A stretch of DNA of 40,394 bases from Desulfobacter vibrioformis DSM 8776 (GCF_000745975.1 NZ_JQKJ01000032.1:1-40394); one strand, 5' to 3'; counted from the first letter of the stretch, positions 27,856 through 36,552 are shown. Numbers and translations: made by a program. Notes: generated by a model not told the origin, from the letters alone.

Positions 27856-29617
27856 AACCGATACGGATCAAATTATTCTCAGGGGGATCAGCGGCTCTCC
27901 GGGTATCTGTATTGGAAAGGCTTATCTTGTTGACCGGGAGGGCGTTAATCTTATTATACGCTATCCTGTAAGCCCGGATATGATTCCCAATGAAATAGAC
28001 CGGTTTAAAAATGCTGTGGATAAAGCCAAAAAAGACCATGCCAAGGCCATTGAGTCTATAGGGGATGATTTAAGCGAGAATCTGAATATCCTTGAAACCC
28101 ATATGGTTTTGTTCAAGGATAAAATGCTTTACGGCAAAACCATTGATACCATTACCAATGACCAGATCAATGCGGAGTGGGCGCTTCGCCGAGTATCCAG
28201 GCGTATCAGCCGGATGTTTGATCAAATCAATGATCCCTACCTTCGGGCCAGGGGCAATGATATCATCCAGGTTTCAGACAAGATAATGAATTATCTGGTG
28301 GGCGGGGCTGACCTTCGGATCAGCGAGATTAACAAACGCGTCATCATTGTGGCCCATGACCTTTCCCCCGCAGATACCAGCCAGATTCAGCTTGAGCGTA
28401 TCAAGGGATTTGTAACGGACCGAGGCGGCAAGGACTCCCATACAAGTATCGTGGCCAAATCCCTTAAGATTCCGTCGGTTTTAGGACTTGGCAATGCCAC
28501 GGCAAATATAAAGAATGACGCTATCCTTATTATAGACGGATCAGCCGGGATTCTTATCATTAATCCGGATGAAGACACCCTGTTCCGGTATGAAGATAAG
28601 ATGGCACGGTTTGAAGCCTTCAGGGCTGACATTGAACGGCAAAGCCATCTGCCTGCAATCACTGTCGACGGGATACCCATTAATCTTCTTGCCAATATTG
28701 AGCTTGTGGAAGAGGTGGTGTCTGCCAAGGATAATAAAGCGGCCGGTATCGGATTGTTCAGAACGGAATTTTTATGCCTGGACTTGAACCGTTTTCCCAC
28801 CGAAGACCAAATGCTGCAAAAATACGGGGAACTTGTGGAATTAATGCACCCGGCTCCGGTGACTATACGGACCTTGGATATTAACGGGGACAAGTTTAAT
28901 CCCTATCTTGATCCGGTGGAAGAGGCCAATCCGGCATTAGGGTTGAGAGCCATCAGGTTTTGTCTGGAGAATGAGGGTATTTTTATATCCCAGATCAAAG
29001 CTATTCTACGGGCTGCGGCTTTTGGCAATATTAATCTCCTTATTCCCATGATTTCCTGTGTTGAGGAAATTATCCGCGTTAAGTCATGTATTGACAAGGC
29101 GGTTATTGAGCTTGAGTCCGAAGACAAAATTTTTAATAAAGATATCCCGTTGGGTATTATGATTGAGGTTCCTTCTGCCGTGATGATGGCCCGGGAACTT
29201 GCCGGGCACGTTGATTTTTTCAGTATCGGCACCAATGATCTGATTCAGTACTCCATGGCCATTGACCGGAGCAATAGCAGGGTGGCGCATCTTTACCAGG
29301 CATTAAATCCTGCGGTGCTGAAAATGATTCGTCTCATCGTGGATGCGGCAGTTGAAAACAATATTGAACTATTCATGTGCGGTGAAATGGCCGGTGACGC
29401 CATTAATATCCCTGTGCTTCTTGGTCTGGGATTGACCAATCTGTCAATGAACGCCGGGGCTATCCCTGTCATAAAGAAAATGATCCGGTCCATGAATGTA
29501 TCAAAAGCACGGAAAGATGTTCAGACCATTCTTGGGTTTCAAACGGTTCAGGAAATTGTAGATTATATTCAAAGGGAATACAGGGATCTTCTGCCATACA
29601 GGGATAACGAGGAATAA
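27848..29617 (+). CDS. ptsI: Phosphoenolpyruvate-protein phosphotransferase, Enzyme I
   Basis: About 589 residues. The phosphorylated histidine is H198 in GGKDSHTSIVAKSL. The C-terminal PEP-binding barrel shows GLFRTEFL, the GTNDLIQY strand and the GEMAGD loop with its conserved acidic residues. It transfers phosphate from PEP to HPr. The ATG at 27848 is favoured since GGGGA ends 8 bases upstream, while ATG 27842 is too close to it. It is followed by smpB after 3 bases. No EII permease gene lies in the window, so the system may be regulatory (nitrogen-type) rather than sugar transport. Confidence 0.92.
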   Translation: MNRTDTDQIILRGISGSPGICIGKAYLVDREGVNLIIRYPVSPDMIPNEIDRFKNAVDKAKKDHAKAIESIGDDLSENLNILETHMVLFKDKMLYGKTIDTITNDQINAEWALRRVSRRISRMFDQINDPYLRARGNDIIQVSDKIMNYLVGGADLRISEINKRVIIVAHDLSPADTSQIQLERIKGFVTDRGGKDSHTSIVAKSLKIPSVLGLGNATANIKNDAILIIDGSAGILIINPDEDTLFRYEDKMARFEAFRADIERQSHLPAITVDGIPINLLANIELVEEVVSAKDNKAAGIGLFRTEFLCLDLNRFPTEDQMLQKYGELVELMHPAPVTIRTLDINGDKFNPYLDPVEEANPALGLRAIRFCLENEGIFISQIKAILRAAAFGNINLLIPMISCVEEIIRVKSCIDKAVIELESEDKIFNKDIPLGIMIEVPSAVMMARELAGHVDFFSIGTNDLIQYSMAIDRSNSRVAHLYQALNPAVLKMIRLIVDAAVENNIELFMCGEMAGDAINIPVLLGLGLTNLSMNAGAIPVIKKMIRSMNVSKARKDVQTILGFQTVQEIVDYIQREYRDLLPYRDNEE

Positions 29618-29620
29618 ACC

Positions 29621-30082
29621 ATGAATGAAAAATATACCAAACTGATTGCCACCAATAAAAAAGCCCGGCACAATTACCACATTGATGATGAATATGAAGC
29701 CGGCATTGTTCTGGTGGGCTCCGAGGTCAAAGCCATCAGAGAGGGCAGAGTCAGTTTCAAGGACTCTTACGCAGATATCAAACACGGCGAAGTGTTTTTA
29801 CGTCGGCTTCATATCTCTCCTTATGAATATGCATATAATGCCAATCATGAATCCTTGCGCACCCGAAAACTTCTTTTACATAATTATGAAATCAAGAAAT
29901 TGGTCGGAAAAATAAAAGAGCAGGGATACACCCTGGTGCCATTAAAAATTTATTTCAAAAGTGATAAAATCAAAGTACTTATCGGGCTTGGCAAAGGTAA
30001 GAAACTTTACGACAAAAGGGAAACCATTAAAAACCGGGATGTTAAACGAGATATGGACCGGGAAAGAAAAAAATATTCCTGA
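29621..30082 (+). CDS. smpB: SsrA-binding protein SmpB
   Basis: The 153-residue protein has the OB-fold tmRNA-binding core (YHIDDEYEAGIVLVGSEVKA and SPYEYAYNANHE) and the basic C-terminal tail with the DKRETIKNRD motif. SmpB brings tmRNA to stalled ribosomes. ssrA follows after 69 bases, so the two partners of trans-translation lie next to each other. It begins 3 bases after the ptsI stop. Confidence 0.97.
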   Translation: MNEKYTKLIATNKKARHNYHIDDEYEAGIVLVGSEVKAIREGRVSFKDSYADIKHGEVFLRRLHISPYEYAYNANHESLRTRKLLLHNYEIKKLVGKIKEQGYTLVPLKIYFKSDKIKVLIGLGKGKKLYDKRETIKNRDVKRDMDRERKKYS

Positions 30083-30094
30083 TCATAATAATCA

Positions 30095-30122
30095 TTGACT
30101 TCTATTCCGATAGCATTATATT
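30095..30122 (+). promoter_or_regulatory. Promoter of ssrA
   Basis: TTGACT (30095-30100) and TATATT (30117-30122) are 16 bases apart. The expected start lies about 20-25 bases before the mature tmRNA 5' end, leaving a leader for RNase P. Confidence 0.6.
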
Positions 30123-30151
30123 AAGAACAGTTGTTTGATCTTTTAAAATTT

Positions 30152-30505
30152 GGGGGCGTAATGGTTTCGACGGAGATTTTGAGGTCCATGGTAGCATGTC
30201 GAGTGTTTGTCAACTCGTAAACTTGGCATATATAAACATAATCGCAGACGATTATAACTACGCTGTAGCTGCTTAATCAGCTTCCGTCCGCCTGATATCC
30301 TTCTTGCAGATTTCAGGACCGGGCGTCGACTTTGCAAGACCGCTTTTGAAATTTCCTGGCTTTCAAAAGTTAAATTTTTCAGGATATACCGGGTAGTATC
30401 CATCCTGAAGGAGCCTTCCCGGCCAATTATAAAGTTTAGGATAAGCATGTAGAAGCCTGGGTTGATTGTTTTCGGACGCGGGTTCAACTCCCGCCGCCTC
30501 CACCA
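30152..30505 (+). ncRNA. ssrA: Transfer-messenger RNA (tmRNA)
   Basis: This 354-base RNA rescues stalled ribosomes together with SmpB. Its 5' end GGGGGCG pairs with CGCCTCC ahead of the encoded ACCA (one G-T pair), forming the tRNA-like acceptor, and the T-arm GGTTCAACTCCC is intact. The tag frame runs from GCA at 30244 to TAA at 30274-30276 and encodes ADDYNYAVAA, whose hydrophobic Ala-ending tail fits ClpXP recognition. The 3' end is intact although it abuts the prophage, consistent with attachment at this site with regeneration of the gene end. Confidence 0.96.
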
Positions 30506-30525
30506 ATTTTATTTAATAAAATAAG

Positions 30526-31746
30526 CTACTTAATTTTATTTTTTAGGTCAAAAATGTTTAGCGGATGTTTAGCGCCTTTGTTCTGAATCTCGGTAACAGC
30601 TTGACGGGCCAGGCGGGATTCATTGACGTCAGGCAACATATATCTTTTAAATGCATCAGAAGCATGACCGGTGGCCCCCCGCTGGATCTGTTCCGGGGTC
30701 ATAACCTGACCCAGGGCTGTAACGGTTGAATGTTTTGTTCCACCGTAAAGGTCCACACCTTCAATTCCTAAATTATTACAGGCTTTATCCCACCAGACTT
30801 TAAAATATTTAGGACCAAATTGTTTCCCTGCCTTAATGCCTTTCTTTGATTTGAGATGTCGAAAAAAGAATGTATCAGGAAGGGCAGGAGGGACCATATT
30901 TTTGATGTCTTTTATCATCTGGCAATCTTCCTGTGCCAGGTGAATAAATTTCCCCTTGTCCCCTTCTTTTGGATCTGGGTAAAAAATCCATCCATCTGTT
31001 AAATTTATATGCCCTTCTTTTACGTCCCGCATTTCACCTGGGCGGACCTTTGGAAATAATGACAAAAGCTTGATTCCCAACCAGATACGAGGATTTTCGG
31101 ATTTTGATATATTCCAAATTTCATTTAGAATTTTGGCCTGATCTTCCATACTGACAATAGTACGCCACCCTAATTTATAATGGATATCAGGGAAAACCGG
31201 CATTTCAATTTTAGCATTCCGTCTTTCTCGACGAATAACCCAGGTCCAGAAATCATGTAAGGCGGTTTTGTAGTTTGACCGGGTCTTACTGGACAAATCT
31301 TTGATGTTAATGAAGAAATCATCAATTTCAGGTTCCTTTATATCCTTGATTTGCATAATGTCCCACAATTCCCCCGCCTTGTTTAAAACACTTTCAATGT
31401 GCCTGATTTGCTTCGGGGTTATGGCTTGAGTTTTTTTAAATTCAATAAATTTTTCCCGCAAAGTTAGAAAAGAAAGGGGTTGTTCTTTAGCCCATTCTCT
31501 TTGATCGAATTCCCCTCTATCAGTTTGAACCCGGACATGATTTAAATGTCTTTCAGCAGCATTGACAGATTTGAACCGTTTTGTATGTTCTCGACCAAAA
31601 CGGACTTCACAAGCCCCGGTCCAAATCATTTCAGAATGTTCGGGGCATTGAAGAATACCACGGCCCTCTTTATATTTCAGGATTCCATTCTTCCCTGAAT
31701 TTTGACACAGAAAACATTTTTGACGGGTGTAAATAGATCCCTTCAT
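30526..31746 (-). CDS. int: Prophage tyrosine integrase with zinc-ribbon N-terminus
   Basis: From the ATG at 31746, after the ribosome site GGGGGGATGT, the protein is 406 residues. Residues about 11-36 form a zinc-ribbon-like knuckle (CFLC, then CPEH). A helical core-binding domain spans about 90-175. The catalytic part has R235 in VRPGE, a box reading YGGTKHSTVTAL with H339, a second His361 in TGHAS and the nucleophile Y369 in FKRYML. At the place of the second Arg it reads KHST, so K338 replaces the usual arginine. It should integrate the phage at the tmRNA 3' end, next to which its gene stops. Confidence 0.85.
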   Translation of the reverse strand: MKGSIYTRQKCFLCQNSGKNGILKYKEGRGILQCPEHSEMIWTGACEVRFGREHTKRFKSVNAAERHLNHVRVQTDRGEFDQREWAKEQPLSFLTLREKFIEFKKTQAITPKQIRHIESVLNKAGELWDIMQIKDIKEPEIDDFFINIKDLSSKTRSNYKTALHDFWTWVIRRERRNAKIEMPVFPDIHYKLGWRTIVSMEDQAKILNEIWNISKSENPRIWLGIKLLSLFPKVRPGEMRDVKEGHINLTDGWIFYPDPKEGDKGKFIHLAQEDCQMIKDIKNMVPPALPDTFFFRHLKSKKGIKAGKQFGPKYFKVWWDKACNNLGIEGVDLYGGTKHSTVTALGQVMTPEQIQRGATGHASDAFKRYMLPDVNESRLARQAVTEIQNKGAKHPLNIFDLKNKIK

Positions 31747-31823
31747 ACATCCCCCCATAATAAAATCAGTATTGAACCGATTATTATATGTAGAATGCTG
31801 AATGAAAGTCAAATTCAGTTCTC

Positions 31824-32012
31824 TTAAATTTCTTGATCTAATTCACAATAGATGGGGCCTGCATCCGGTTCAATGTCCAGGGGCAGATCCACATTTTCAC
31901 AGTGAGACACGACCGTGTAACCATCTCCGATCATTTCACCGCCGCATACAGGACAATGGTACATGTATTTCATACCATCGCCAGGTTTCCCCGCTTCAAT
32001 TTTCATAGCCAT
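31824..32012 (-). CDS. Small zinc-ribbon-like prophage protein (62 aa)
   Basis: The 62-residue product has CPVCGGE and a later SHCENV segment with a final YCEL, so up to four cysteines could hold a zinc. The ribosome site GAGGGG precedes ATG 32012. It overlaps the end of the DUF4417 gene by 17 bases and lies between it and the integrase. It may be a small DNA- or protein-binding accessory factor. Its function is unknown. Confidence 0.6.
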   Translation of the reverse strand: MAMKIEAGKPGDGMKYMYHCPVCGGEMIGDGYTVVSHCENVDLPLDIEPDAGPIYCELDQEI

Positions 32013-32574
32013 TTTTACCCCTCAATTTGAATTGAAAAACTTGTGAATTTTTCCAGACTTCAAGACCCAATTTTGTTCCGAAATGAAGAATTATCTTGGG
32101 TTTGATAATTTTATTAAGATTTTCAATCCCATCTACCCATTCTTCATAGTATCCGTTACCTGGGCACCGAACCGCGATTATTGAGAAATCAGGGTATAAA
32201 TCCTGATCCTGTTTGATTTGATCCGCAGAAACCCAATTTATTGATGGAATCACCCGGACCCCCATGTTTTGCCAGTAAGAGAAGACAGCCAGGGAACGAT
32301 ATAGTTGCCACCGGTTAACCAGGGCCGGAGCCGACGGATAAACAGAAAAATCGGGAGCGATGACAAAATTTAAATCCAAAACCCTTTTAAGCGATAATTC
32401 AGGATTGCGCCAACATCCCTCAAAACGGTAGTCCTCAGTGTAACAGTGAATATTTTCCGAATTAAAAACGCCCCAGGGGGACCAGGAAAGATTCTTGTCC
32501 AAATCTGCATACTTAAGGCGTGTTTCAATGGGCCATCTTTTTTGGAATACCGAAGGAATACCGTTCTGTCTCAT
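31996..32574 (-). CDS. DUF4417-type phage-associated protein (192 aa)
   Basis: The 192-residue protein contains the pattern of the DUF4417 family: WGVFNSENIHCYTEDYRFEG near the front, then IAPDFSVYPSAPALVNRWQLY, and VIPSINWVSADQI in the middle. These proteins occur in phages and mobile regions, and their activity is not established. Its ATG overlaps the stop of the upstream small gene (32571-32574, ATGA), so it is translationally coupled to it. It belongs to the cargo set between secretin and integrase. Confidence 0.75.
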   Translation of the reverse strand: MRQNGIPSVFQKRWPIETRLKYADLDKNLSWSPWGVFNSENIHCYTEDYRFEGCWRNPELSLKRVLDLNFVIAPDFSVYPSAPALVNRWQLYRSLAVFSYWQNMGVRVIPSINWVSADQIKQDQDLYPDFSIIAVRCPGNGYYEEWVDGIENLNKIIKPKIILHFGTKLGLEVWKNSQVFQFKLRGKNGYEN

Positions 32575-32771
32575 TTTTTACGCCTTTCAAGCTCCTTTTC
32601 TGCCCAGTATGCAACGTCATGAATTGACCGGCCCGAAGGATCTTTTTTGCCTTCCAAATACATTGATCTTTTGATGTAATTTTTCAGGCGGTAGTCTTCT
32701 ACATCCTTAAGCCAATCCCACCTGTCAGCGTTATCATTGTTTTTTTGTACATTTCCCCCTCGACCTCCCAT
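32571..32771 (-). CDS. Hypothetical prophage protein (66 aa)
   Basis: ATG 32771 follows the ribosome site GGAGGT with about 7 bases spacing. A longer frame to 32954 lacks any such site and overlaps the methyltransferase-like gene. The product is hydrophilic and charged, with a MGGRGG start, a WDWLKDVEDYRLKNYIKRS helix and an HDVAYWAEKELERRKK C-terminal helix. No domain is recognised. It is coupled to the DUF4417 gene by a four-base overlap. Confidence 0.6.
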   Translation of the reverse strand: MGGRGGNVQKNNDNADRWDWLKDVEDYRLKNYIKRSMYLEGKKDPSGRSIHDVAYWAEKELERRKK

Positions 32772-32850
32772 GATGAGACCTCCATAATCAACTGTTTGTT
32801 CTGTCAATGCACGGCCGGCGTACTTGGCTACTGGACGGCATGAATTCTTA

Positions 32851-33489
32851 TTATGCAAAAAGTTCTTGCTGAATCGGTTGGAACCCAGGAACAACCGGGG
32901 CAAAATATTTCCCGGCACTGCCCCATTGATCTGCCATGGCGTCAGCAATCCCATGGTAGGTCAGGCTCCTGATTTTGGCATCCTTAATTCGGGCATGTGT
33001 CGGGGAATGGCGTTTGCCGTCTGCTGTTTTGATCCAGATCGGTTTCACTGTTTTTGACGGAATCAGCAAAGGCAGATTTTTTAACCAAAGACCGGTTTTT
33101 TTAGATTCCGGATGTCCGAATTCATAGGGCTGGATATATTGATCCGGCTGGCGAATATAGGTGGAGATAACGCCCTGGGGGTTCTCAATGCAGATTTTTT
33201 CGATATCGGCATTAAGCAGGGCGTGGACAAAAAACATTGCGTCCAGGCGTTGTTTCCATCTTTCCGGATTATTTAAAAAAGACCTGTTGCCGGACACAGT
33301 AAGGTATGTACATGGCGGGTGAGCGATCATCATATCCCAACCGTCATTGATTACGTCAAAGACATCTCCCTGGTAATGTGGCCCTGGGGATTCTGTCGGA
33401 AGCAGATCACAGGACATGGCGTCGTGGCCCCGTTTCAAAAACGCATCACGGACCCGTCCGGAGTATTCACAGGCAACTAAAATTTTCAT
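32851..33489 (-). CDS. DNA-methyltransferase-like protein (212 aa)
   Basis: The protein keeps signs of a C5-cytosine-methyltransferase-like Rossmann fold: CEYSGRVRDAF (7-17) in the place of the SAM-binding motif I, PPC (58-60) as in the catalytic PC motif, and ENP (102-104) in place of ENV. At 212 residues it is half the usual size and lacks a clear target-recognition domain. Such short phage copies are often annotated as methyltransferases without proof. The ATG at 33489 opens the conserved domain. The frame continues upstream to 33558 but there it runs through a partial copy of the gene's own 3' region. Confidence 0.7.
   Translation of the reverse strand: MKILVACEYSGRVRDAFLKRGHDAMSCDLLPTESPGPHYQGDVFDVINDGWDMMIAHPPCTYLTVSGNRSFLNNPERWKQRLDAMFFVHALLNADIEKICIENPQGVISTYIRQPDQYIQPYEFGHPESKKTGLWLKNLPLLIPSKTVKPIWIKTADGKRHSPTHARIKDAKIRSLTYHGIADAMADQWGSAGKYFAPVVPGFQPIQQELFA
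33002..33044. repeat. Direct repeat inside the methyltransferase-like gene (copy 1)
   Basis: Forty of 43 bases match the copy at 33523-33565, and the first 29 are identical, starting GGGGAATGGCG. In the gene this stretch encodes KTADGKRHSPT. Confidence 0.7.
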
Positions 33490-33522
33490 GGGCTTAAAAT
33501 TCTTCAATATGATCCTCATGTT

Positions 33523-33565
33523 GGGGAATGGCGTTTGCCGTCTGCTGTTTTTATCCAAACCGGTT
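33523..33565. repeat. Direct repeat upstream of the methyltransferase-like gene (copy 2, vestigial)
   Basis: Read leftward in another frame, it still encodes QPVWIKTADGKRHSPT then stops. It is a leftover fragment of the same gene region between the secretin and the methyltransferase-like gene. Confidence 0.7.
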
Positions 33566-33573
33566 GCGATGTA

Positions 33574-35205
33574 CTAAGCATTTCTATCTAAAACCGTAAC
33601 CCTCAAGGATACAATAAGATGGAAATTTTCATGGGTTTCTGATTCATATGTAAAAATTTGACCAAACCCGGGAATCCATCCCAGAAGATGTCCCAAAATA
33701 GGAATATATGTTTTTGCTGATGCTGTTTCCTCGGTTTGATTACCACCAAGGAAAATAACACCACCGTTGGCAACCAAAATTGTAGATTCAATGCGCTGTT
33801 GATCTGTGACAATATCCACGGCATTCTGCTGTACCTGACTTTCGCTGGACACGGATGATACTTCCTGAACAACTTTTAATCTGACGAATTGCCCGTTTGA
33901 TTCTACTTTAGGGGTAATCTGAAAAGTGACGCCAACGTCTTGGCGGCTAATGTCCGTTCCGGTAGTTTCCCCATCGTTTTTATCGATATTGGCCTTTGTG
34001 ATGATGGGAACATTTTGACCCACAGTGATAATTCCATCTTGACCAGAGGCGACGGTTAAAACCGGGCTTTGGATTATTCTACCTTTTGAATTGCCTTTTT
34101 GGGCACATGCAGTTAACCCGAAAGAATTATTAAACCACTTAAGCAGAACACCTGAATTTTGGGTTAAAAGGGTGGCAGGTAAGATATCATTGAGTTCAAA
34201 AATTAAATTCGTGCTGGTGGTTGATAATTTGACTCCAAGTTCATCATATTGGCTGTCCGTAAGGTAGGCAATCACAGCTTCAACTTTTACTTGATAGGCA
34301 GTTCCATCAATTTCATGGATCAGGCAGGATGCTTTTTCTACCTGGGGAGTAAGCCCTGTCAACAAAATTTTATCTGTACCAATGACATTGACTGTCAAAT
34401 CCGGAACTGCGGATTCCAGCAGGGTTTTCAATGCTTCGCCTTTTACTGTGTAAAAATATTCAAGCCGGTCAATACTGTCCAAAATAGGTTTATCTATGGT
34501 TTTTAAAATTTCTTTCACAGTATTACGAACGTCAGTGGAACCACGAATGACAATTGCCCGTTGCCAGTAATCCGGATAAAAAGACCCTAAATCAATCATT
34601 TTAGTATCAGTAAGACTTTGAATAGCCATTTTTACCGGAATATTTTTCAAAACATAGGATTCAATTTGAGATTCTTTGAACGTAATTTTTTTAATGATAG
34701 AATGGCAGTTTTTCAAAAAATCAGAAGTTCCGGTAACAATCACATTATCTTGAAAGAACGAAATACCAGCGGATTCACCGTAGAGCGAAATCAAAGATTG
34801 TGCGACTTGTTGAGAATCAGAAGAACCAACAGGATAAATACCAATGCCTTTCGCAAAGGTGTTTATCGTTTCGGTGTTGCGGATAACATACAACCCATTG
34901 CCAAGATCATCCACATAAAGACCGGTACCGGAAAGGATGGCAAATAAAGTATTTAAAAGGTTTTGTTTTAGAATCCCTCGCTGAACCCAATTGATAGACG
35001 AGTACGAGTTTATGGAATCACTGAAAATAAAGCTGGCTCCCGTAATATCAGAAATTGTGAAAATAACCTCCTCTAATGGTGTTGATTTAAATGAAAACGA
35101 ATATAATCCCTGATCATTCGAACCTGCCAGGCAAGGAGACATCAGAAAATGAAACATAATTAAAAAAAATGAAAATAATTTTAAAAAAGATTCTTTCGGT
35201 ATCAT
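33574..35205 (-). CDS. Filamentous-phage secretin (pIV-like)
   Basis: From ATG 35205, with AAAGGAAA upstream, the product is 543 residues with a signal peptide (LFSFFLIMFHFLMSPCLAGS). N-terminal domains of the secretin N0/N1 kind (about 30-250) precede the beta-barrel secretin domain. The last 200 residues show the typical end VIFLGGNQTEETASAKTYIP followed by IPGFGQIFTYESETHENFHL. Secretins form the outer-membrane channel for phage exit or type II/III secretion. It follows rep with a gap of 64 bases. Confidence 0.85.
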   Translation of the reverse strand: MIPKESFLKLFSFFLIMFHFLMSPCLAGSNDQGLYSFSFKSTPLEEVIFTISDITGASFIFSDSINSYSSINWVQRGILKQNLLNTLFAILSGTGLYVDDLGNGLYVIRNTETINTFAKGIGIYPVGSSDSQQVAQSLISLYGESAGISFFQDNVIVTGTSDFLKNCHSIIKKITFKESQIESYVLKNIPVKMAIQSLTDTKMIDLGSFYPDYWQRAIVIRGSTDVRNTVKEILKTIDKPILDSIDRLEYFYTVKGEALKTLLESAVPDLTVNVIGTDKILLTGLTPQVEKASCLIHEIDGTAYQVKVEAVIAYLTDSQYDELGVKLSTTSTNLIFELNDILPATLLTQNSGVLLKWFNNSFGLTACAQKGNSKGRIIQSPVLTVASGQDGIITVGQNVPIITKANIDKNDGETTGTDISRQDVGVTFQITPKVESNGQFVRLKVVQEVSSVSSESQVQQNAVDIVTDQQRIESTILVANGGVIFLGGNQTEETASAKTYIPILGHLLGWIPGFGQIFTYESETHENFHLIVSLRVTVLDRNA

Positions 35206-35269
35206 GTCGTTTCCTTTCAATATAATCCCCACTAAGCACATTCTGTGCAGCAATGGACTTGCCCAGGGC

Positions 35270-36451
35270 TTAAAACGGAACCCCGTTAACCTGGCTGCAA
35301 TCCACACCGATCGAATCCAAAAATCGAATCAGCGTATCTTGATCAGCAAATAAAAAAGTTGAATATCCGTTAACAATCTGTTCATAAACACCAATGAATT
35401 TTTTATTTGATTTCAATTGTTTGTATTTTTTTAGAAACCGGCGAAACTGAATAGATTGATCTTTATTTAAAAATAAATGGCAGGGTGGAGGAATCTCACT
35501 TTTAAGGACTTTGGCATACCCCCAGGCGCGGCCTATGGATATCACTTCGCCGTTTTCGTCCTCAACTTCATTTGTCTTTCCAAAATATTTTCCAATATAG
35601 GATATGGCCTGCCGGGAATGGTGAATTTGCCGGAATGATCTTCTGTGGCATGCGACAACCAGGGCGTTATCATCATCGGTGCCAATAATATCAACCCACT
35701 TGGTTAAAATCTTGATACATGTCAGTTGCCAGTATTGGGCTTGTTGTTGTGACAGGCCGGTCAGTGCAATATGGTAATGCGGCAAATAAAAGCCTTTTAA
35801 TTTTCCGGACTTCCGGTCCGTGAACTCTTTTTTCCAAATTTCTTTAAGGCCGATCGAATGAAGATAGCGTTTTAATTTCTGTAAGCATTCGTTTGCAAAA
35901 TCCCGTCTTTCTGCAAGGGTTTTTCCAATCATAACGTCATCCGGAAAGGTAAAATCGATCCAAAGCCCTAAATCCAACACGCTTGCCAGAAATTTTTTCA
36001 GCCTGGTGGCTGATTTTTTCGATACATTCGTAATTATCCCACGGGTTTCATGGTCCGTTTTGTTAACAATATCCTTTTGTGCATATATGCGGGACTCTGA
36101 GCTGATCATTGCCAAATATTGGGCTTTTTCCAAATCCGTTCCATTTTCCGGAAATTTATCAAAATCATAACGATTTTCCCTATATTCATAATGCAGATCG
36201 TATTTCGCATTGACTTCCTTCCGGCTTTTTTCATCAAATGATTTGATTTGAGGACATTGTGAATTTTTTGATGTCTCCATGTGCGGATAAAACGGCCTTA
36301 ATTCGACATAATTTTTATGTACAAAAATATCCTCACCCAGGAAGGCGGGGCGAAGACCATTGGGAATAATAGCGTTCCCAGATATGGCACTTATACAAGC
36401 GGGTGCCATAACTCCGGCTGCGCCTACGTTATTATATGTACAATTGTTCAT
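35270..36451 (-). CDS. Rolling-circle replication initiator (HUH endonuclease)
   Basis: The 393-residue protein has the two HUH motifs: LPHYHIAL (HYH at 225-227), which binds the metal ion, and YIGKYFGK (Y285, K288), which carries the nicking tyrosine. A beta strand with LGLWIDFTFP precedes them. The ATG at 36451 has GAGGA 8 bases upstream. The enzyme nicks one strand of the phage origin to start rolling-circle synthesis; the candidate origin lies 23 bases upstream of the gene. The gene order rep after zot is unlike Ff but fits broader inovirus diversity. Confidence 0.82.
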   Translation of the reverse strand: MNNCTYNNVGAAGVMAPACISAISGNAIIPNGLRPAFLGEDIFVHKNYVELRPFYPHMETSKNSQCPQIKSFDEKSRKEVNAKYDLHYEYRENRYDFDKFPENGTDLEKAQYLAMISSESRIYAQKDIVNKTDHETRGIITNVSKKSATRLKKFLASVLDLGLWIDFTFPDDVMIGKTLAERRDFANECLQKLKRYLHSIGLKEIWKKEFTDRKSGKLKGFYLPHYHIALTGLSQQQAQYWQLTCIKILTKWVDIIGTDDDNALVVACHRRSFRQIHHSRQAISYIGKYFGKTNEVEDENGEVISIGRAWGYAKVLKSEIPPPCHLFLNKDQSIQFRRFLKKYKQLKSNKKFIGVYEQIVNGYSTFLFADQDTLIRFLDSIGVDCSQVNGVPF

Positions 36452-36473
36452 ATAATCATCCTCAAAAATAATG

Positions 36474-36542
36474 CTCCTGGCCGTCCGCTCCGGTGCACCG
36501 CTCGGGGGCGAGCCGCGTGCGCTCCGGTGCTCCGGCCAGGAG
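36474..36542. other. GC-rich nested inverted repeats, candidate origin or packaging signal
   Basis: Outer arms CTCCTGGCCG (36474-36483) and CGGCCAGGAG (36533-36542) are perfect complements. Inside are a CGGTGCACCG palindrome (36491-36500), a GCTCG/CGAGC stem with GGGG loop (36500-36513) and a direct repeat GCTCCGGTGC (36487-36496 and 36521-36530). It is far more GC-rich than the surrounding prophage, sits between the 57-residue gene and rep, and recalls the intergenic region of filamentous phages, which holds origins and the packaging hairpin. Confidence 0.6.
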
Positions 36543-36552
36543 AAAAAACTTA

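Noticed and set aside
33490-33558. Upstream extension of the methyltransferase-like protein
   Set aside because: It is a frame-shifted reading of the duplicated 43-base repeat, not a protein domain.
35206-35307. Upstream extension of the secretin
   Set aside because: The signal peptide and ribosome site place the start at 35205; the extension overlaps the end of rep.
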